Below the pieces are notes generated by a model, which saw only the letters and a list, made by a program, of their open reading frames with translations, made no database searches and was not told the origin of the DNA. Below, in pieces: positions 60,160 to 64,000 of a stretch of DNA of 64,000 nucleotides. The number at the start of each line of letters is the position of its first letter. Position 1 is the first letter of the stretch. Where the stretch lies: NCBI GenBank assembly GCA_910579155.1, contig CAJTTS010000013.1, forward strand, positions 1-64,000, read 5' to 3'. Position numbers and translations under genes: made by a program. This stretch comes from an uncultured Oscillospiraceae bacterium. Its GTDB lineage: Bacteria > Bacillota_A > Clostridia > Oscillospirales > Oscillospiraceae.

Positions 60160-60203
60160 GGCGCTCCCTCCTTAAAGTTTCGTAAAATCATGTTCTATTG
60201 CCC

Positions 60204-60231
60204 ATTATATCATCCCAAACGAAAAAAACAA
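60204..60231 (-). promoter_or_regulatory. Promoter of the recombinase gene
   Basis: Minus strand: TTGTTT (60231-60226), 16 bp, perfect TATAAT (60209-60204). The -35 box is formed by the T-run of the terminator of the upstream small gene. Confidence 0.6.
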
Positions 60232-60256
60232 GGGCTGGGAAAACTTCACAGCCCTT
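60221..60256 (-). terminator. Terminator overlapping the end of the small gene
   Basis: AAGGGCTG (60230-60237) pairs with CAGCCCTT (60249-60256), followed on the minus strand by G and seven T. It includes the stop codon of the 61-residue gene. Confidence 0.8.
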
Positions 60257-60431
60257 GCTCCGCCCGGGAGGCCGGCCCCGGCCAGCCGTCGATCTTCAGC
60301 GCCATCCGGTCCCGGTCCCGCCGGGTGATGAGCCCCCGCTCATACAGCACCCGGTTATAATAGGCCAGCCAGAGGCGGCAGGCCAGCTCCCGCTCCTTAT
60401 GCGCCTGCGGCGCTTCCCTTCGCTTTGCCAT
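60246..60431 (-). CDS. Small basic protein next to the recombinase
   Basis: 61 residues, basic, one likely helical domain: LWLAYYNRVLYERGLITRRDRDRMALKID. The pattern (helix - YxxGLIT - xxxRxRM) recalls short proteins seen beside serine recombinases in clostridia, in part SHOCT-like. GGGAGG lies 10 nt before the ATG. It probably acts with the recombinase, for example as a directionality or regulatory factor, but that is inference. Confidence 0.6.
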   Translation of the reverse strand: MAKRREAPQAHKERELACRLWLAYYNRVLYERGLITRRDRDRMALKIDGWPGPASRAEQGL

Positions 60432-60511
60432 GGACGGACCGCCTCCCTTCCATCCAATGATTTCCAGCTCCGGCCTCCGCTATACCCTTACAGGCCGCGC
60501 ATTTGCTGAAA

Positions 60512-60539
60512 ACCGCAGGAGGGGGACCGTCCCGGCGGT
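60512..60539 (-). terminator. Probable terminator after the CAT-like gene
   Basis: ACCGC (60512-60516) pairs with GCGGT (60535-60539) around a GGGAC/GTCCC inner stem; TTTT follows on the minus strand. Weaker than the other terminators here. The rest of 60432-60551 shows no gene. Confidence 0.5.
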
Positions 60540-60551
60540 CAGGCGCGCCCC

Positions 60552-61193
60552 TTATCCGCCCTCGGTCTCAAACGCCGTCATCTCCTCCTCCAACGCGGCG
60601 TAGAATGCCGCGATGTGTACCCCGTCCGCCAGGGCGTGGTTGACCAGCAGGGTGACGGGCATGACCATCCGCTTCCCCCGCTCTACGTACCGCCCCCAGG
60701 TAATGCGCGGGTTGCTGTCCGCCGGGGAGGGCACGGGCTGCCGGATGGCGGTGTACGAAATCCACGGCAGGGTGGACACAAAGAACAGGCTCAGCCCGTC
60801 CTCCCCATCGTCCAGATCCCCGTCGGCCCTGGCCTTCTCCTGGAGGGCCCGGGCGGCGGGCAGGTAATCGGCGAAGGGCTGCATGCAGTCCAACCGGCAG
60901 TAGCTGTAAGTCCCGTCCGCCCGCATCACCGTGTGGGAGGTGTCGCAGGACACAAATTCCACCGGCCTGCCGTCCACGATCCGCCGGCGCAGCTCCGGCA
61001 CGGCGTTGGCCGCCCGTCCGGCGCAGTACAGGAAGCTGAGGAAAAAGGGCAGCGCCCGCACCCGGCATAATTCCAGAAACCGGGTCACGTCCACCTCCGC
61101 TGTCACCCCGGCGTAAGGGTCCGCCATGGCGTTAAAATACTCAAAATGCGCCTTGCGCGGGTAGCTCTCCCAGTCAATGATCCGGTAATCCAT
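60552..61193 (-). CDS. Chloramphenicol acetyltransferase-like (CAT type A fold) protein
   Basis: 213 residues, the normal CAT size. The catalytic His is in VNHALADGVH (H186), where the family has HHAxxDGxH; the preceding His is Asn here. FVSTLPWISYTAI and CAGRAANAVPELRRRI are other CAT blocks. It may acetylate chloramphenicol or another small hydroxyl compound; many gut clostridia carry such genes without proven resistance. The ATG at 61193 follows GGGAGG by 7 nt. It has its own promoter and a hairpin-rich leader. Confidence 0.82.
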   Translation of the reverse strand: MDYRIIDWESYPRKAHFEYFNAMADPYAGVTAEVDVTRFLELCRVRALPFFLSFLYCAGRAANAVPELRRRIVDGRPVEFVSCDTSHTVMRADGTYSYCRLDCMQPFADYLPAARALQEKARADGDLDDGEDGLSLFFVSTLPWISYTAIRQPVPSPADSNPRITWGRYVERGKRMVMPVTLLVNHALADGVHIAAFYAALEEEMTAFETEGG

Positions 61194-61283
61194 GCTCATT
61201 CCTCCCATTTTTTGTTTCCGTGATGATGCCATAGCGGCAAACCGCAAAGCGGGCCGCCGCGCTTATGCGCGGTGATTGCTGAT

Positions 61284-61312
61284 ATCATACCACAGCTACG
61301 GTTCAATGGCAA
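61284..61312 (-). promoter_or_regulatory. Sigma-A promoter of the CAT-like gene
   Basis: Minus strand: TTGCCA (61312-61307), 17 bp, TATGAT (61289-61284). The ~90-nt leader contains a perfect CCGCGC-ATAA-GCGCGG hairpin and further GC-rich stems. Confidence 0.75.
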
Positions 61313-61379
61313 ATCAGCCGAGCCTGCGGTCCCTTTTATCCCTGTTCCGAAAATTCCCTCCAAACCGTCAATATCACTA

Positions 61380-61408
61380 TGGACGCGCCGTACGGAGTGT
61401 GGTACACT
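61380..61408 (+). promoter_or_regulatory. Probable promoter of the ABC exporter pair
   Basis: TGGACG (61380-61385), 17 bp, TACACT (61403-61408). Each box matches consensus at four of six positions. Confidence 0.5.
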
Positions 61409-61446
61409 GTAAGGACTTCTCAACGGGAAAGAGAGGGAATCGCAGC

Positions 61447-63228
61447 GTGATCTTCGGAAAACACATCAACAAGTATTACCTCAAATACGCGCCCTGGCTT
61501 CTGCTGGGCCTGGCCGCGCTGGTCCTGGTGGACTACATGCAGCTCGTCATCCCCAACCTGTACCAGCAGGTCATCAACGGCATGAACATGGGCTATGTGG
61601 AGGTGGACGGGACCAACGTCCCCTTCGACATGGACTTCCTGCTGGACCGCATCTGCCTGCCCATGGTATGGATCGTGGTGGCCATGGTTGTTGGCCGCTT
61701 TTTGTGGCGCATGTGCATTTTCGGCGCGGCCATCAAGGTGGAGACCGGCCTGCGCAACGAGATGTTCGACCACGCCAAGGACCTGGACCGGCAGTTCTAC
61801 CAGGAGAACAAGGTGGGCAACCTGATGAGCCTGTTCACCAACGACCTGGAGACGGTGCAGGACTGCTACGGCTCCGGCTTTCTGATGTTCTTCGACGCGC
61901 TGCTGCTGGGCGGGCTGTCCATCCACCACATGTGGCGGATGGACCCCTTCATGACCGCCCTGACCCTGATCCCCATGGGGCTGCTGCTGGCGTCCAGCGC
62001 GGTGGTGGGCAAATACATGATGAAGAAATGGGACATCCGTCAGGCGGCGTTCTCCAAGCTATCCGACTTCTCCCAGGAGAGCTTTTCCGGCATCGCCGTC
62101 ATCAAGGCGTTCGTGAAGGAGGCCAAGGAACTGATGGCCTTCCAGAAGCTCAACGTGGAGAACGAGAAGGCCAACGTGGACTTCACCCGCGCCTCGGTGC
62201 TGCTGCGCATTCTGGTGACCCTGTTTGTGGAGTCGGTGGTCTGTATCATCCTGGGCTACGGCGGATATCTGGTGTGGAAGGGCAGCTTCAACGCCGGGGA
62301 GCTGATGGAGTTCATCGGCTACTTTGAGGCCATCATCTGGCCCATCATGGCCGTCTCGGAGCTGATCGACATGACCAGCCGGGGCAAAGCCTCCCTCAAG
62401 CGCATCGGCGGACTGCTGGACGCCCCCCGGAACGTGGCCGACCGCCCGGACGTGACGCCCCTGGGCGAAGTGAGGGGAGACGTGGAATTCCGCCACCTCA
62501 CCTTCCGCTACCCCGACGGAGAATACGACGCCCTGCGGGACGTGTCCTTCTCCATCCGCGCCGGGGAGAACATCGGCCTGGTGGGCCGCACCGGCTCGGG
62601 CAAGACCACGGTGGTGGACCTGATCCTGCGCACCTGCAACGTGCCCGACGGCACGTTGTTCGTGGACGGCCGCGACGTGAACACCGTCCCCATCCGGGAC
62701 GTGCGCCGGGCCGCGGCCTACGTACCCCAGGACAATTTCCTGTTCAGCGACACCATCGCCCGGAACATTGATTTCACCCACAACAGCCCGGACCAGAACC
62801 GGGTGGTGTTCGCCGCCGGACTGTCCGACGTGGACCGGGACGTGCGGAACTTCCCCCTGGGCTACGACACCGTGCTGGGGGAGCGGGGCGTTACCGTGTC
62901 CGGCGGGCAGAAGCAGCGCATCTCCATCGCCCGGGCCCTCATCAAAGACGCACCCATCCTTATCCTGGACGACTCCGTGTCCGCCGTGGACACCCAGACG
63001 GAGCGGGCCATCCTGGACAACCTGAAAAGCACCCGGCAGGGCCGCACCACCATCCTCATCGCCCACCGAATCTCCACCGTCGAGCGGATGGACCGCATCA
63101 TCTTCCTGGAGGACGGCACGGTCACCGCCGTCGGCGCCCACCAGGAGCTTTACGACAACTGCCCGGCTTACCACCGTATGGTGGAGCTGCAAAAACTGGA
63201 GGAGGAGGGATCTAAACACAATGCCTGA
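61447..63228 (+). CDS. ABC exporter half-transporter (MsbA/MdlB type), first subunit
   Basis: 593 residues. Six-helix membrane domain (residues ~1-320) followed by the ATPase domain: Walker A GRTGSGKTT (~380), signature VSGGQKQR (~483), Walker B ILILDDSVSAVD. The GTG at 61447 was chosen because GAGAGGG (61431-61437) precedes it and the membrane domain starts there; the upstream in-frame region overlaps the promoter. It overlaps the next half-transporter by 8 bp, so the two probably form a heterodimer like BmrCD or YheIH. The ASP in LDDS, in place of the usual Glu, marks a degenerate catalytic site, common in one half of heterodimers. Confidence 0.9.
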   Translation: MIFGKHINKYYLKYAPWLLLGLAALVLVDYMQLVIPNLYQQVINGMNMGYVEVDGTNVPFDMDFLLDRICLPMVWIVVAMVVGRFLWRMCIFGAAIKVETGLRNEMFDHAKDLDRQFYQENKVGNLMSLFTNDLETVQDCYGSGFLMFFDALLLGGLSIHHMWRMDPFMTALTLIPMGLLLASSAVVGKYMMKKWDIRQAAFSKLSDFSQESFSGIAVIKAFVKEAKELMAFQKLNVENEKANVDFTRASVLLRILVTLFVESVVCIILGYGGYLVWKGSFNAGELMEFIGYFEAIIWPIMAVSELIDMTSRGKASLKRIGGLLDAPRNVADRPDVTPLGEVRGDVEFRHLTFRYPDGEYDALRDVSFSIRAGENIGLVGRTGSGKTTVVDLILRTCNVPDGTLFVDGRDVNTVPIRDVRRAAAYVPQDNFLFSDTIARNIDFTHNSPDQNRVVFAAGLSDVDRDVRNFPLGYDTVLGERGVTVSGGQKQRISIARALIKDAPILILDDSVSAVDTQTERAILDNLKSTRQGRTTILIAHRISTVERMDRIIFLEDGTVTAVGAHQELYDNCPAYHRMVELQKLEEEGSKHNA

Positions 63229-64000
63229 TCCAATGCGCGAATATCTGCCCATCCTCTTTGTAGGAGCCGTTATCGGTGTGTTTTCCTTGATCTTCCTCCT
63301 GGCCTGGCGGCGGGAGAAAAACAATCAGTCCGCCCCGGACTTTGACCGCCATATCCCCGACCGCGAGATTTTCCGGCGGCTGGCAAAATATGCCGTCCCC
63401 TACAAAAAGCAGTTCGCCCTGGTGCTGGCGGTCATGCTGGCATCCATCACCTACGACCTGGCCGCCCCCCTCATCGTGGGCCGGGTGGAGGGGCTCATCA
63501 AGGACCGCTTCGAGCCCCCGGTCCTCCTGCGCTGGGTGGCACTGTACGCGGGCATCCTGATTGTGGCCCTGGTGTGCACCTACGTCCAGTCCATCATCCT
63601 GCAAAAGACAGGGCAGAAAATCCTCTCCGCCCTGCGGCAGGACCTGTTCACCCACATTGAGAGCCTTTCCCACAACCAACTCAACAGCATCCCCGTGGGC
63701 AAGCTGGTCACCCGGGTGGCCAACGACACCAACGCCATCTCCCAGATGTTCACCAATGTCCTGGTGTCCATGGCAAAAAACATGTTTGTGGTAGTGGGCG
63801 TGCTGGCGGCTATGTTGGCGCTGAACCTGTCCCTCACCCTGGCGTTTTTGTGCTTCGCCCCCTTCCTGGTACTGTTCACCGTCATCTTCCGCAAGTTCAC
63901 CCGGAAAGTATTCCGGGTGGTAAAGGACCGCACCACCGACATCAACACCTACCTGTCGGAAAACCTGTCCGGCATCAAGATCACCCAGATTTTCAACCAG
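63221..64000 (+). CDS. ABC exporter half-transporter, second subunit (truncated by window edge)
   Basis: 260 residues are visible, open to the right edge. The start ATG lies in the 3' end of the first subunit (8-bp overlap), after GGAGGAGGGA. A first helix (~8-28) precedes the ABC exporter membrane domain (~55-260): RRLAKYAVPYKKQFALVLAV, SALRQDLFTHIESLS (coupling-helix region), PVGKLVTRVANDTN. The N-terminal extra helix is unusual. The ATPase domain lies outside the window and should hold the intact catalytic Glu. Confidence 0.9.
   Translation, partial: MPDPMREYLPILFVGAVIGVFSLIFLLAWRREKNNQSAPDFDRHIPDREIFRRLAKYAVPYKKQFALVLAVMLASITYDLAAPLIVGRVEGLIKDRFEPPVLLRWVALYAGILIVALVCTYVQSIILQKTGQKILSALRQDLFTHIESLSHNQLNSIPVGKLVTRVANDTNAISQMFTNVLVSMAKNMFVVVGVLAAMLALNLSLTLAFLCFAPFLVLFTVIFRKFTRKVFRVVKDRTTDINTYLSENLSGIKITQIFNQ

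Noticed and set aside
58489..61193. Prophage
   Set aside because: No capsid, tail, lysis or replication genes occur near the recombinase.

Overview
The window is a chromosomal stretch of a GC-rich (well above 55 % G+C by eye), low-GC-ancestry clostridium. The gene set points to the Oscillospirales/Oscillospiraceae (the Flavonifractor/Lawsonibacter/Intestinimonas kind of gut anaerobe): DUF1292, DUF4317, DUF5711 and DUF975 proteins, a ClpE-type ATPase, ECF transporter modules, class II GalT, DegV/FakB, a PotC-PotD fusion and a stand-alone IMP cyclohydrolase. The genus is inference; no rRNA or tRNA gene was seen.

Left part (1-14.2 kb): the 3' end of an SRAP (YedK/HMCES-like) gene, a MogA/MoaB-type protein, a divergent hom-lysC operon with its own promoter and leader hairpin, a large class A penicillin-binding protein, a DUF1292 protein, a 134-bp tandem repeat, a structured stand-alone RNA that may be 6S RNA, a membrane-anchored PpiC/SurA-like foldase, TcdA, a PAP2 phosphatase, and two cell-surface glycan genes (a glycosyltransferase fused to a CsaB-like pyruvyl transferase, and a TuaH-like glycosyltransferase).

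14.2-22.6 kb is one purine operon: structured leader plus terminator - purE - purC - purF-like - DUF3795 - purM - purN - IMP cyclohydrolase (PurO type) - AICAR transformylase - small coiled-coil protein - purD. Genes overlap or nearly touch. The PurF homologue lacks the N-terminal nucleophilic cysteine of the glutaminase domain. The last two steps are split between two proteins instead of one bifunctional PurH. purL/purQ, purK, purB and purA are not in the window.

22.6-45.3 kb: a VanR/VanS-like two-component system followed by a VanZ-domain protein; a formyltransferase; the polyamine importer potA-potB-potCD; an RNA methyltransferase; a second VanZ protein; an ECF module (ecfA1 - small unknown - ecfA2 - ecfT); truA; a DUF5711 protein; cvpA; clpE; a histidine phosphatase; an S51 peptidase; NADP-isocitrate dehydrogenase; and a DUF975 membrane protein. 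Several short T/A-rich perfect palindromes punctuate this region.

45.3-64 kb: DUF4317; a degV(fakB)-marR operon with three evenly spaced TTTGA-N3-TCAAA operators at the transcription start; a Na/Ca exchanger with a structured leader; a nucleotidyltransferase; polyphosphate kinase with a Lys/Ala/Pro-rich tail; a PfkA-family kinase; a siroheme nitrite/sulfite reductase; a galK-galT operon; a large serine recombinase with a small companion gene and a chloramphenicol-acetyltransferase-like gene (possible mobile cassette); and a pair of ABC exporter half-transporters, the second running off the right edge.

Most intergenic spaces carry textbook sigma-A promoters with 16-17 bp spacing and strong intrinsic terminators, so operon limits can be read with fair confidence. 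The most notable signals are the operator array before degV-marR, the cysteine-less PurF, the purE leader RNA, the 134-bp repeat next to the RNA gene, and the dispersed palindrome family.
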